A stretch of DNA of 43,503 bases, taken from Bacillota bacterium (GTDB lineage: Bacteria > Bacillota > Clostridia > Acetivibrionales > JAFADI01). Under the pieces are notes generated by a model that saw only the letters and a program-made list of their open reading frames with translations, was not told the DNA's origin and searched no databases. Made by a program: the position numbers and the translations under genes. Of the stretch, positions 34,146-42,671 are shown piece after piece. Each line of letters opens with the position of its first letter. Position 1 is the first letter of the stretch. The stretch lies in the NCBI GenBank assembly GCA_023424965.1, contig JAFADI010000071.1, positions 1 through 43,503 on the forward strand. The letters are read 5' to 3'.

Positions 34146-35750
34146 ATGATCAAGGTACTGATTATTGATGATGAGCCCATCATTAGGGAAGGCCTTAGAA
34201 GGACCATTGACTGGGACCGGCTGCAATGCTCCATTGCAGGAGAGGCAGAAAACGGTGTAGAAGCTGTTGAAAAAATCAATTCCCTCCAGCCGGATATTGT
34301 TATCACGGATATTATGATGCCGGGATTAAGCGGCCTTGAGCTCACAAAATTCATCAAGGATTACCATCCTCATATTAAAATAATTTTTCTGACAGGGTAC
34401 AACAATTTTTCCTTTGCCCAGCAAGCCATAAAGCTGGGGGCATTTGACTTTGTCCTGAAACCGACCAACACGGATGAACTGGAAGCCATTATATCAAAAG
34501 CCGGAAATGAAATCGCAAAAAGCGATGCAGACTTGCAGCGCCAGATGGTCATTAAAAAAATGATGGATGAAAGTCTGCCGATTTTAAGGGACAAGTTCAT
34601 CACCGACCTCATCTTCAATAATGTTTACAGCGTTGATGAGATCAAGGGAAAGATGAAGTTTTTCGGCATAGAAATTAAAAGCTATATATTGATGTGCGCT
34701 GAAATCGACAATTATAACGAAGCAAAGAATACCCTTTCTGAAGAGGATAAAATCATAAACCTGCTTTCTGTAAAGGAGAAGTCGGTAGAGCTTCTGGAAA
34801 GGTGCAAAATTCAGAATATTATTGTCTGTAACCAGAATGCTGTGACGGCGATTCTTACATTTGGCAACGACGAGGAGGAGGAACTCTTAAAGTCAAGTGT
34901 AATATCCATTGCGGAAGAATTAAGAAACAAGGTGGAAAATGCATTCCCTTTTACTGTTTCAATCGGAATCAGCCATTTTTACACCAATATAGCGGATATC
35001 AGGTTTGCATACAGGGAAGCTGTCATGTGTCTTGAGAACAGGTTCTATATCGGAAACAACTCCACAATACACACAGATGACATATTCAATTTTGAAAGTC
35101 TTTCCAAATCCCGCAGCATTGAAATCAGCAGGCTTCAGGAAGCTATCCGTACAGGGAATGTGGAAAAAATCAAATTAGAAACCGACACAATTATAAATTC
35201 GCTGCACGGCTTCAGCAAGCAGTCACTGGTGAGGAACCTTTGCATGGAAATAGTACTGGCCGCAACAAGACTATATTGTGAAATCTACGGCAATATAAAG
35301 GATATACTGGAGGAAGACGACATACCCTTTGACAGGCTGATGAGCCGTTGCACCGCTTCAGAGCTGTATGATACTGTCAGAGAAATTATTGACAGCATTT
35401 GCCGGAACATATCCGAAAAACAAAACTCTCAAACGCGCAAGGTGGTTTCCAGGGCGCTGGAGTATATCCATACAAATTTCAACCGCGATATTTCCCTTAA
35501 TGATGTGGCGGACCATGCCTTTATGAGCCCATGGTATTTCAGTAAGCTCTTCAAGAAGGAGACCGGATTTACTTTTACCGAGTTTCTGCTAAAGGTGAGG
35601 ATTGATCAGGCAAAAGAACTTCTGAAAGGAAGCCTGGAGTTGAAAACCTATGAAATAGCCGACAAGGTAGGCTTCAACGATGCCAGGTATTTCGGGCAGA
35701 TTTTCAAAAAGGTTACGGGATTGACTCCGTCTGAGTATAAAGAGAGATAG
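34146..35750 (+). CDS. Response regulator, receiver plus AraC-type HTH (YesN family)
   Basis: 534 residues. The receiver domain (about 1-120) has the acidic pair IIDDEP, phosphoacceptor Asp55 in PDIVITDIMMP, LTGYNNF and the Lys in FDFVLKPT. A long middle region (about 140-420) is followed by a double helix-turn-helix, 'LNDVADHAFMSPWYFSKLFKKETGFTFTEFLLKVRIDQA' and 'YEIADKVGFNDARYFGQIFKKVTGLTPSEYKER'. Partner of the kinase directly upstream; probably activates the sugar transporter promoter. Confidence 0.93.
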   Translation: MIKVLIIDDEPIIREGLRRTIDWDRLQCSIAGEAENGVEAVEKINSLQPDIVITDIMMPGLSGLELTKFIKDYHPHIKIIFLTGYNNFSFAQQAIKLGAFDFVLKPTNTDELEAIISKAGNEIAKSDADLQRQMVIKKMMDESLPILRDKFITDLIFNNVYSVDEIKGKMKFFGIEIKSYILMCAEIDNYNEAKNTLSEEDKIINLLSVKEKSVELLERCKIQNIIVCNQNAVTAILTFGNDEEEELLKSSVISIAEELRNKVENAFPFTVSIGISHFYTNIADIRFAYREAVMCLENRFYIGNNSTIHTDDIFNFESLSKSRSIEISRLQEAIRTGNVEKIKLETDTIINSLHGFSKQSLVRNLCMEIVLAATRLYCEIYGNIKDILEEDDIPFDRLMSRCTASELYDTVREIIDSICRNISEKQNSQTRKVVSRALEYIHTNFNRDISLNDVADHAFMSPWYFSKLFKKETGFTFTEFLLKVRIDQAKELLKGSLELKTYEIADKVGFNDARYFGQIFKKVTGLTPSEYKER

Positions 35751-35755
35751 AGGGG

Positions 35756-37081
35756 ATGAGCATAATTAACAAGTGTACAAATCCGGCAAATTCTCGTAAA
35801 GTGCTGCTGCTGGCTGCAGCCATCATCATCGTGTCTTTAATCTTTACTTTTGTATCAGGCAGAGGGACGGATTCAAGCCGGACAGATGTTGCTTCAAAAG
35901 CGGCAGCCGTCAAGCATTCGAAGATTACCTTCGCGACCTGGGGAAGCCCTTCGGATCGAGAAATTCAGAAGCTGGTTGCCAGAAAATTTACGGAATTGTA
36001 CGGTGTGGATGTTGATGTTTTTTGCTTTGCAGATACCGATGGCTGTATGTCAAAGGTTATTACCCAGTTTGCGGCAGGTGACCCTTTTGATGTATTTTAT
36101 GCTGACGGGAAAGCGATGTATACATTGAGCAATAAAGGCTGGCTCCTTGATTTATCGGTGCTGAAATCGGACAGAAGGCTCAAAGAGGAGGAATTCTACA
36201 GTACTGCTTATAAAAAGGGGGCTTATTCCGATAATAAACTGTATGGACTTCCTACCGGTATTAATCCCTCTGTGATTTATTACAATAAAAAGCTCTTTAC
36301 AGACAGCGGATTAAGCACTCCTGAAGAAATGTACCGCAAGGGAAACTGGGACCTGGAAAGCTTTTTGAACTGCTGTAAAAAAATATATGATGCTAAAAAA
36401 GTATATGGAATGACTGTTAAAAGTAATTGGCAGACATTATTCAGCACGGCTTCTTCTTATGGAGGCAAGGTGCTGGGCTTTCAAAAAGACGGAAACCCCA
36501 TCGTGGACGAAAAGGCGGAAAGAGCCCTTGACATGTTTAGAAAGGGTGTTTCAGACGGATTGTTAATTTGTATGAGCACACTGCCCAAGGGAGTAACAGA
36601 AGATGAAATGTTCAAATCCGAGCAGACCGCAATGGTATACGGCGGTTATGAATATGCTTCGGCCTTCAAGGATGTAAGGGATTTTGAATGGGATGTAGTG
36701 CCCTTTCCATCCGATGGCCAGGGCTGCCGGGTTTCGGCACTGGGTGTTCCGATGATTGCTTCTGCAGCATTTACACAGCAGAAAAATGAGGTGTTCAATT
36801 TTCTGCTGTTCTATACCGGAGCTGACGGACAGAAGCTGAGGCTGGAAAAAGGGGAGAAGATCCTTTCTACGTTAAAGTACACCGTTTATCTGAGCAGCGA
36901 GGAAATCATGCTTCCTCACAGCTCCAACTATTATTTCTTTTCACTGGGGGAAGGCTTCACGGAGAATACTTCTGCAAACTATTTGGAGAACAAAAATACC
37001 ATCCTGTCAAAATTTGACCGATTCTGTCTGGGGATGCTGAGGGAAAAAGAATTTTTCTCATTGCAAGCCGGGGACGATTAG
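35756..37081 (+). CDS. Extracellular solute-binding protein, family 1 (orphan, no adjacent permease)
   Basis: 441 residues. A signal peptide or anchor (about 15-33, LLLAAAIIIVSLIFTFVSG) without a lipobox cysteine is followed by a MalE/UgpB-like fold: 'KITFATWGSPSDREIQKLVARKFTELYGVDV', 'DVFYADGKAMYTLSNKGWLLDLS' and 'LYGLPTGINPSVIYYNKKLFTDSG'. It follows the response regulator by 5 bases, in the same operon, and no CUT1 permease genes are present in the window. It may be a second sensor input or use a distant or shared transporter. Confidence 0.85.
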   Translation: MSIINKCTNPANSRKVLLLAAAIIIVSLIFTFVSGRGTDSSRTDVASKAAAVKHSKITFATWGSPSDREIQKLVARKFTELYGVDVDVFCFADTDGCMSKVITQFAAGDPFDVFYADGKAMYTLSNKGWLLDLSVLKSDRRLKEEEFYSTAYKKGAYSDNKLYGLPTGINPSVIYYNKKLFTDSGLSTPEEMYRKGNWDLESFLNCCKKIYDAKKVYGMTVKSNWQTLFSTASSYGGKVLGFQKDGNPIVDEKAERALDMFRKGVSDGLLICMSTLPKGVTEDEMFKSEQTAMVYGGYEYASAFKDVRDFEWDVVPFPSDGQGCRVSALGVPMIASAAFTQQKNEVFNFLLFYTGADGQKLRLEKGEKILSTLKYTVYLSSEEIMLPHSSNYYFFSLGEGFTENTSANYLENKNTILSKFDRFCLGMLREKEFFSLQAGDD

Positions 37082-37114
37082 TGCGAAAACAAAACACCGA
37101 ACTCTCTTTTTTCT

Positions 37115-37140
37115 AGCTACAGCGATAATAGCTTTTTTCT
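37115..37140 (+). terminator. Weak intrinsic terminator after binding-protein gene
   Basis: AGCTA (37115-37119) pairs with TAGCT (37129-37133) and runs into six T's. The stem is short. Confidence 0.4.
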
Positions 37141-37207
37141 GCCCAACTTTCCTTGGCCCGGTCTTCAGTCCAAAAGCCCATAAGAGAGGATTAAAATTGT
37201 GAAATTA

Positions 37208-37237
37208 TTGACACGCTATAGATGGAAGAGCTATAGT
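37208..37237 (+). promoter_or_regulatory. Promoter of ene-reductase/PadR operon
   Basis: TTGACA (37208-37213), an 18-base spacer and TATAGT (37232-37237). GCTATAG occurs twice in the interval (from 37215 and 37230). A perfect palindrome lies a little downstream. Confidence 0.65.
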
Positions 37238-37257
37238 GTAATTAGCATAGGTTATTT

Positions 37258-37269
37258 TATCATATGATA
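37258..37269. promoter_or_regulatory. Perfect palindrome, possible PadR operator
   Basis: TATCATATGATA, a perfect 12-bp palindrome about 14 bases downstream of the expected transcription start. The second gene of the operon encodes a PadR regulator, so autoregulation is possible. Confidence 0.4.
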
Positions 37270-37327
37270 TTATAATTTATGCTATTTTACTATATCAGTC
37301 AATCAAAACCACAGGGAGGAGTACCTT

Positions 37328-39256
37328 ATGTTTGACAGGATCTTGCAAAAAGGGTGTATCGGCAGTGTGGAGCTGGATAACAGGCTCATCATGCCGGCCA
37401 TGGGTTCCAGCCATGGGGAAGCGGACGGAAAAGTGGGAGAAGAACTGATCGAATACTATGCGGCCCGCGCCAGAGGCGGCTTCGGATTGATCACCACGGA
37501 GTTTGTCTGTGTTGACCTTGTAGGTAAAGCCATGCCGGGACAGTTGCTGATCTATTCCGATGAATTTATACCCGGTTTTAAGAAGATCACGGACAGGATT
37601 CACGCGGAAGGCGGGAAAATTTTCATGCAGCTTCAGCATTCAGGACGCCAGACGGTATCCTATTTTACCGGCATGCAGCCCGTTGCCCCTTCGCCCATCC
37701 CATGTCCCGTCAACCGGGAACTTCCCAGGGAGCTGACAGTGGACGAAATATATCAGACCATAGAAAAATTCGGAGACGCGGCCTTAAGAGCGAAAGCAGC
37801 AGGGTTTGACGGCGTGGAAATCCACGGGGCCCACGGCTACCTGGTGGCCCAATTCCTGTCCAGCTACAGCAACAAGCGTGCGGACGAATTTGGCGGCGAC
37901 ATTGCGGGAAGGGCAAAATTTGCAGTGGAATTAATAAAGAATATCAAGGACCGGTGCGGAAAAGACTTCCCGCTGATCTTTCGAATCAGCGGCGACGAGC
38001 GGGTAGAGAGCGGCAGAAAAATAGAGGAGACGGCGGTGATTGCAAAAATGCTTGAAAAGGCAGGGGCGGATGCAATCCACGTGTCCACCGGGGTATATGC
38101 GAGCATGCCCTATATGGTGGCTCCGGCCAATGTGCCCAACGGATTCAACCTGGATGCAGCCCAGGCGGTGAAAAAGGAAGTGACCATTCCGGTAATTGCC
38201 GTAGGACGCATTAATGACCCGGTGATGGCGGAAGAGGTTATTGCCAGAGGCCTGGCGGACTTTGTCGCCATGGGGAGAGCTTCCCTGGCGGACCCTGAAT
38301 TTCCTAAGAAAGTAAGGGAAAACAGGACGGAGGAAATCTCTCCCTGTGTGGGCTGCCTGACAAGATGCAACGGTGCACCCGGCACCGACCCCAACGACCA
38401 CGGTGTGTCCTGCATGATAAATCCCTTTACAGGACATGAACTCACCATGAAAATAACCAAAGCCGATAATCCTAAGAACATCGTTGTTGTAGGGGGAGGT
38501 CTGGGTGGTCTGGAAGTGGCATGGGTATCTGCGGCAAGGGGCCATAAGGTCACACTGCTGGAGAAGAGCGACAAACCCGGAGGACAGGTTGTTCCGGGAA
38601 GTGTGCCCCCGGGCAAGCATGAGCTTACCAGAGGCATCCGGTACTATGTGGAGATGTGTAAAAAATATGGCGTTGATATGAAATTGGGAACGGAGGCGGA
38701 TGCAAATAAAATCCTCTCCGAAAATCCTGACGAGGTAATCCTGGCAACAGGGGCCACCCCCATTACCCCCGCCATACCCAATGAGGGTATACCCGTGGTT
38801 CAGGCGGTTGACTTGCTGAGAGGGCAGGTGATGTCAGGACAGCGGGTCCTCATCGTAGGAGGAGGACTGGTGGGCCTGGAAACAGCAGAATATTTGCTGA
38901 CCCAAAACAGGCAGGCAACGGTGGTAGAAATGCTCGATAAGGCGGGAGAGGGCCTCCACCCCAGCATTCAGTACTTTGTTTTTAAAGCCTTGAAAGAAGG
39001 CGGAGTGGACATACTTACCAACACCAGGGTGGAAAAATTTACGGAAGACGGCGCTGTTTGTTCAGCCCCCTCAGGAGAAATCAAGCTGTCGGGCTATGAT
39101 ATGGTGGTACTGGCGATCGGTTCAAAGGCATACAATCCCCTGGAAGAGGATTTAAAAGGGAAAGTGAAGTCCATCCATTTGATCGGTGACGCAGTGAAAC
39201 CCCGCAGGATTGTTGATGCGGTGGAGGAAGCCGCACGCCTGGCCATAAGGTTGTAA
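37328..39256 (+). CDS. NADH:flavin oxidoreductase, 2-enoate/2,4-dienoyl-CoA reductase type
   Basis: 642 residues with the three-part architecture of this family. An FMN TIM barrel (about 1-335) includes 'FDGVEIHGAHGYLVAQFLSSYSNKRADEFGG'. A 4Fe-4S motif C-x2-C-x3-C-x14-C follows (about 341-363, CVGCLTRC). FAD and NAD Rossmann motifs are VVVGGGLGGLE (about 385) and VLIVGGGLVGLETAEYL (about 508). The family reduces activated C=C bonds of enoates, dienoyl-CoAs or bile-acid/steroid-like compounds with NAD(P)H, typically in anaerobes. Ribosome binding site GGGAGGAG. The PadR gene starts one base after the stop, suggesting control by a phenolic or enoate-like ligand. Confidence 0.92.
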   Translation: MFDRILQKGCIGSVELDNRLIMPAMGSSHGEADGKVGEELIEYYAARARGGFGLITTEFVCVDLVGKAMPGQLLIYSDEFIPGFKKITDRIHAEGGKIFMQLQHSGRQTVSYFTGMQPVAPSPIPCPVNRELPRELTVDEIYQTIEKFGDAALRAKAAGFDGVEIHGAHGYLVAQFLSSYSNKRADEFGGDIAGRAKFAVELIKNIKDRCGKDFPLIFRISGDERVESGRKIEETAVIAKMLEKAGADAIHVSTGVYASMPYMVAPANVPNGFNLDAAQAVKKEVTIPVIAVGRINDPVMAEEVIARGLADFVAMGRASLADPEFPKKVRENRTEEISPCVGCLTRCNGAPGTDPNDHGVSCMINPFTGHELTMKITKADNPKNIVVVGGGLGGLEVAWVSAARGHKVTLLEKSDKPGGQVVPGSVPPGKHELTRGIRYYVEMCKKYGVDMKLGTEADANKILSENPDEVILATGATPITPAIPNEGIPVVQAVDLLRGQVMSGQRVLIVGGGLVGLETAEYLLTQNRQATVVEMLDKAGEGLHPSIQYFVFKALKEGGVDILTNTRVEKFTEDGAVCSAPSGEIKLSGYDMVVLAIGSKAYNPLEEDLKGKVKSIHLIGDAVKPRRIVDAVEEAARLAIRL

Positions 39257-39257
39257 A

Positions 39258-39809
39258 ATGTATTACGACATATTTATACTCGGATGCCTTATGGGCGAAC
39301 CTTACCATGGATACAACATAAAGAAAAAGCTCACCGAAAGGTTCAATGTATGTACCACCATCAACAACAACACGCTTTATTCCCTGCTAAAGGGATATGA
39401 GAAGCTGGGGGTAATAACGAAAACCGTAGAAATCAATGAAGGAAAGCCGAACCGGAATATTTACAGCATAACGGCGGAGGGGAGAAAATATTTTGTAAGC
39501 ATCCTGAGAGACTTTCCGGAGGCACTGGCAAAAAACAGGGATGAGTACATGATGCGCCTGTATTATTTTCACTTGTTGGATATACCCACAAGGACAAAAA
39601 TTCTGGATATGCGGGAACGGTATCTGAGGGCGGCCATCGAAAGCGTCGGCACCTTTAAAGACGCCGGGGAAACCCTGTTTATCCCCAACAGGCCCGAATT
39701 GAACGAATTCCATTTGAAGTTGCTGGAGTCGGAATTGGTGTTGATTGACCAGATGCGGGAAAAGGTAAAGGACCCTTGCCCCATCTCCGACGAAGGAGAA
39801 GTGCTGTAG
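39258..39809 (+). CDS. PadR family transcriptional regulator
   Basis: 183 residues. The winged helix opens 'YYDIFILGCLMGEPYHGYNIKKKLTERF', with 'LYSLLKGYEKLGVITKTVE...RNIYSITAEGRKYF' as recognition helix and wing, then a helical Vir_AT-type domain. It starts one base after the ene-reductase stop, so the two are co-translated. Many PadR proteins respond to phenolic acids or related toxic compounds, and pairing with an enoate-type reductase fits such a circuit (inference). Confidence 0.9.
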   Translation: MYYDIFILGCLMGEPYHGYNIKKKLTERFNVCTTINNNTLYSLLKGYEKLGVITKTVEINEGKPNRNIYSITAEGRKYFVSILRDFPEALAKNRDEYMMRLYYFHLLDIPTRTKILDMRERYLRAAIESVGTFKDAGETLFIPNRPELNEFHLKLLESELVLIDQMREKVKDPCPISDEGEVL

Positions 39810-39813
39810 TTCA

Positions 39814-40067
39814 GGGGACAGTTCTCAACTTCACTGCACATGCCGGTAAAAACATCGGAAAACTCAGGGGACGACTCCGCAGCATCAGGAGGGCAGTTCC
39901 CTGGGTTTTTTATTTGTTCAACTCATCAAACAGCGTTGAGTATTATGAATTTTCGCCTTCTGGACAGCCATGTTTTTTCTCGCAAGACCATGAACGGCCT
40001 GATATGGGAATGTTATGGATGTGGCACCCATGTGCTCATTTGCGTTTACTAGTTGAGGAGCGTCCCC
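39814..40067. mobile_element. 254-bp non-autonomous element with RAYT-element-like inverted ends
   Basis: The left end GGGGACAGTTCTCAAC (39814-39829) and right end GTTGAGGAGCGTCCCC (40052-40067) are imperfect inverted repeats (13 of 16). The left end is identical to the left end of the 1.2-kb transposase-bearing element at 41459, and the right end differs from that element's by one base. No gene lies inside, so it looks like a MITE-type derivative. It begins 4 bases after the PadR stop and contributes a terminator hairpin. Confidence 0.78.
39861..39914 (+). terminator. Terminator carried by the non-autonomous element
   Basis: AACTCAGGG (39861-39869) pairs with CCCTGGGTT (39899-39907), with an inner CTCC/GGAG helix, followed by a T-run (39906-39911). 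It would end the ene-reductase/PadR transcript. Confidence 0.7.
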
Positions 40068-40116
40068 ACCCAACCCACCCAAAGAAACATTTCTAGTGGC
40101 ATAGTGGCATAAACAC

Positions 40117-40145
40117 TTGTATTTATGAAGAAAGGGCTGTAGAAT
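40117..40145 (+). promoter_or_regulatory. Promoter of flavodoxin-like gene
   Basis: TTGTAT (40117-40122), a 17-base spacer and TAGAAT (40140-40145), 71 bases before the ATG. A tandem GTGGCATA repeat lies just upstream (40096-40111). Confidence 0.6.
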
Positions 40146-40216
40146 AATTGTGTAAAAATGTACCGGAAATTGAAGCATTCCCAATATTTATACTGTGTTT
40201 ATGGAGAGGTTCCATT

Positions 40217-40747
40217 ATGGCGAAGGTAGCCGTCGTTTACAGGTCCAAATATGGGAGCACGGAAAAATATGCGTCCTGGATAGCGGAAGACGTGAAGGCG
40301 GATATTTTTAAGGCAAACAATGTAAAAATAGATACCCTTATGGGCTATGATACAATTGTGTTTTGCGGGGGGCTGTATGCGGGCGGATTGCTGGGCTTTT
40401 CCCTGATAAAGAAGAATTTCTCCAGCCTGTCCGGCAAAAGAATGATCGTTGTCGCTGTAGGAGCCACACTGAAAAAAGAAGATGAGGTTGACCAGGTCAG
40501 GGATAAAAATATTACCCCCGAAATGCAGGGCAAGGTCCATTTTTTCCTCCTGAGAGGGGGACTGAACTATCCCAGAATGAATGCGCTGGACCGGTTTTTA
40601 ATGTACCTGCTTGTAAAATCCATCAAGTCCAAAAAAGCGGAGGAATTGGATGACGATTCCAAGGGCCTCCTGGCGACCTACGGTAAAACCATTGACTTTA
40701 CCAATAGAAATGCCATCGGACCTATTGTAGATAAAATAAAGAACTGA
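40217..40747 (+). CDS. Flavodoxin domain protein
   Basis: 176 residues from ATG at 40217, with AGAGG 7 bases upstream; a longer frame from 40148 lacks a site and homology. The FMN phosphate loop is YRSKYGSTEKYASWIA (about 7-22) and the second loop 'YDTIVFCGGLYAGGLLG' follows. This is the Flavodoxin_5/HemG-like type, an FMN electron carrier or reductase. The C-terminal helix-rich part has a Lys-rich patch (KSIKSKKAEELDDDSKG). Lies alone between two mobile elements, with its own promoter. Confidence 0.85.
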   Translation: MAKVAVVYRSKYGSTEKYASWIAEDVKADIFKANNVKIDTLMGYDTIVFCGGLYAGGLLGFSLIKKNFSSLSGKRMIVVAVGATLKKEDEVDQVRDKNITPEMQGKVHFFLLRGGLNYPRMNALDRFLMYLLVKSIKSKKAEELDDDSKGLLATYGKTIDFTNRNAIGPIVDKIKN

Positions 40748-40791
40748 CGGTGTAACATTTTGCCCAGCATACCGGGGACATGGAGTGTAAT

Positions 40792-41310
40792 ATGAACGCT
40801 TTTCTGCTGGTAATACCCCTTATACTTATCAGGTATGGACTTTTAAGCATAATAAGCAAGGATGCCCTTAAACGCGCCGGCTTTTTTGCTCCGTTAATGG
40901 GAATGGAGAAGCTGGCATTCTGGGTTTATCAAACTGCAACTGCCTTTATTCTTATATATTTGTTATTTCTCAAAATAAGAATTGATTCTGAACGGTTTTA
41001 TATAGGTCTGATAATATATGTTTTGGGAATTATTTTATATGCGGTATCTATAATGAATTATGCCAGACCAAAAATGAGCGGAATGAATTTGAACGGTTTA
41101 TATGGCCTATCCCGGAATCCCATGTATATTGCATACTTTGTCTATTTTTTAGGGTGTGCGTTTCTGACATACTCGTGGATACTGTTGGTGGCATTAATAA
41201 TTTTTCAGATATCTGCACACTGGATTGTGCTTTCGGAGGAGAGATGGTGCATTGGGGAGTTTGGAGAAGAATATATAAAATATATGAAGAAAGTGAGACG
41301 CTATATATAG
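40792..41310 (+). CDS. Membrane methyltransferase, isoprenylcysteine carboxyl methyltransferase-like
   Basis: 172 residues from ATG at 40792, with GGAG 8 bases upstream; an ATG at 40780 is the alternative. Four to five membrane helices. The C-terminal half has the ICMT/PEMT-like SAM-binding pattern: 'NGLYGLSRNPMYIAYFVYFLGCAFLT', 'HWIVLSEERWCIGEFGEEYIKYMKKVRRYI' (RHPxY-like and ExxL..xFGxxYxxY). In bacteria such proteins methylate lipids or small molecules, and the substrate here is unknown. A single gene after the flavodoxin, 44 bases away. Confidence 0.85.
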   Translation: MNAFLLVIPLILIRYGLLSIISKDALKRAGFFAPLMGMEKLAFWVYQTATAFILIYLLFLKIRIDSERFYIGLIIYVLGIILYAVSIMNYARPKMSGMNLNGLYGLSRNPMYIAYFVYFLGCAFLTYSWILLVALIIFQISAHWIVLSEERWCIGEFGEEYIKYMKKVRRYI

Positions 41311-41458
41311 ACGGGATTGAAGTTTCTGGAGAAATACAATTCATTTAAAGAGCGGCGATATCCTCAAATTAGAAATTAATTTTTTGTGTTCAGGAATTGA
41401 TATTGGTACCAGGTACCACCACCACTCATGCCGGGCTCATGATGAGGGAGCGTAATTC
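41311..41458. other. Intergenic stretch before transposase element
   Basis: No gene. It contains GGTACC-A-GGTACC (about 41405-41417) and an otherwise unremarkable AT-rich sequence up to the left end of the mobile element. Confidence 0.4.
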
Positions 41459-41492
41459 GGGGACAGTTCTCAACTTTTTGTCATGGGTAAAT

Positions 41493-41550
41493 AAAAAACT
41501 CGGGAGGTTATTCCATATTACCAAATGAAATAGCCTTTTGAGTTTTTTAC
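41493..41550. terminator. Bidirectional terminator hairpin inside the element
   Basis: AAAAAACTC (41493-41501) pairs with GAGTTTTTT (41540-41548), with an inner GGTTATT/AATAGCC helix. A-run and T-run flank the stem, so it can end transcripts from either side (methyltransferase gene rightwards, transposase leftwards). Confidence 0.65.
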
Positions 41551-41643
41551 AAAGGCGCATATTTGAAACAAATGATTATTTGACGAGCGTAAGAAAAGGG
41601 CCTTAATACTGGCTAAAGATAAATGGGCAGGTGAAGGTTGAAA

Positions 41644-42573
41644 TTAAGCTCTACAGTTGAGCAGTTCATTAAAAAGGCTTGAATACAATGTGCTTTCATT
41701 TGCTAACAGACAATATCCTCTGTTGCAGAGCCGGGAGCAAGCTGAGATGGTAATATTATGGAGGCTGTCGCAAATATCTTTATAAGCAAGTCCGCACAAC
41801 ACCCGAAGGACATAGGCACTGAAAGCTCTGAAATTGGCAAGTCTATGACTGCTTTTGGTCATTAGCCCGATTTTTTCTTTTATCAGTAGCTTGCTGGAAA
41901 TAAAGGAAATGGCTTTTGATGGTGATAAGTTGCGCAATATGACCTTTCTGCCGCTGATATATTCATTTTCAACTGCCGAAGAGAGTTTTTCCTTAAGCTC
42001 TTTAAAGCTCCCCACATCCCTTTGATGGCTTACAAATCCGAAATATTTTTGAGCAAATTTGGACTTATTCCTAATATTAAAAAGCTCCATGATAAAGCCT
42101 GTGTCAACTAATTTCAAAGTATCTCTCCTGATACCCAGATAAATTCCATAGGAGGAATATTTGTAGTTTTCCTCCTTATTGTAAAAACCTTCAATGTCAT
42201 GGGGATTATTATGTATGTATGCAGAAACGGCAAGATTATACGCGTCGGCATTTAAAATCCTGCTCTCAAACCTGTCCTGGAATACGTGGCCATGTCGCTG
42301 ATATTTCTTGTTGTAATACCTTACATAAGCGGTATTGGTGCATTGCATGAATTTGGACACATCAAAGCCTTTGGGGTCAAGATGCAGGTGTAGATGGTTA
42401 TCCATCAGGCAATAAGCGTAAATGCTGCACTTATACCTATCAGTATATCTTTTGAGGAGGTTAAGATAATAGTCTTTATCTTCATTGTCCCTAAAGAGGA
42501 GAAACTCGGATATACTGCGGCACATAATGTGATAAACCGCTTCGTCATATTTCTCACGGGCTTTTCGCGGCAT
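41644..42573 (-). CDS. REP-associated tyrosine transposase (Y1/HUH superfamily)
   Basis: About 309 residues from ATG at 42573 (MPRKAREKYDEAVYHIMCRS, the usual RAYT start); an upstream in-frame TTG is possible. The catalytic HUH-type motif is 'YCLMDNHLHLHLDP' and the nucleophile Tyr is likely in 'NLAVSAYIHNNPHD'. 'RYYNKKYQRHGHVFQDRF' is also characteristic. The C-terminal ~150 residues extend beyond the Y1 domain as in longer Firmicute members. Single-strand transposases of this class act on hairpin or REP sequences. The frame is intact. It lies inside an interval with short inverted ends, of which a gene-less copy exists 1.6 kb away. Confidence 0.9.
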   Translation of the reverse strand: MPRKAREKYDEAVYHIMCRSISEFLLFRDNEDKDYYLNLLKRYTDRYKCSIYAYCLMDNHLHLHLDPKGFDVSKFMQCTNTAYVRYYNKKYQRHGHVFQDRFESRILNADAYNLAVSAYIHNNPHDIEGFYNKEENYKYSSYGIYLGIRRDTLKLVDTGFIMELFNIRNKSKFAQKYFGFVSHQRDVGSFKELKEKLSSAVENEYISGRKVILRNLSPSKAISFISSKLLIKEKIGLMTKSSHRLANFRAFSAYVLRVLCGLAYKDICDSLHNITISACSRLCNRGYCLLANESTLYSSLFNELLNCRA

Positions 42574-42671
42574 AAAATCCACCACCAAACATTATTTTCT
42601 ATATTTTACCATAGAACATATGTTTGATAAAGATATTTCCGAATATTTGTTCGGTTGTTGAGAAGCGTCCC

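Noticed and set aside
41405..41417. GGTACC-A-GGTACC as a mobile-element end
   Set aside because: It has no partner copy flanking the transposase interval, whose ends are clearly the GGGGAC repeats.
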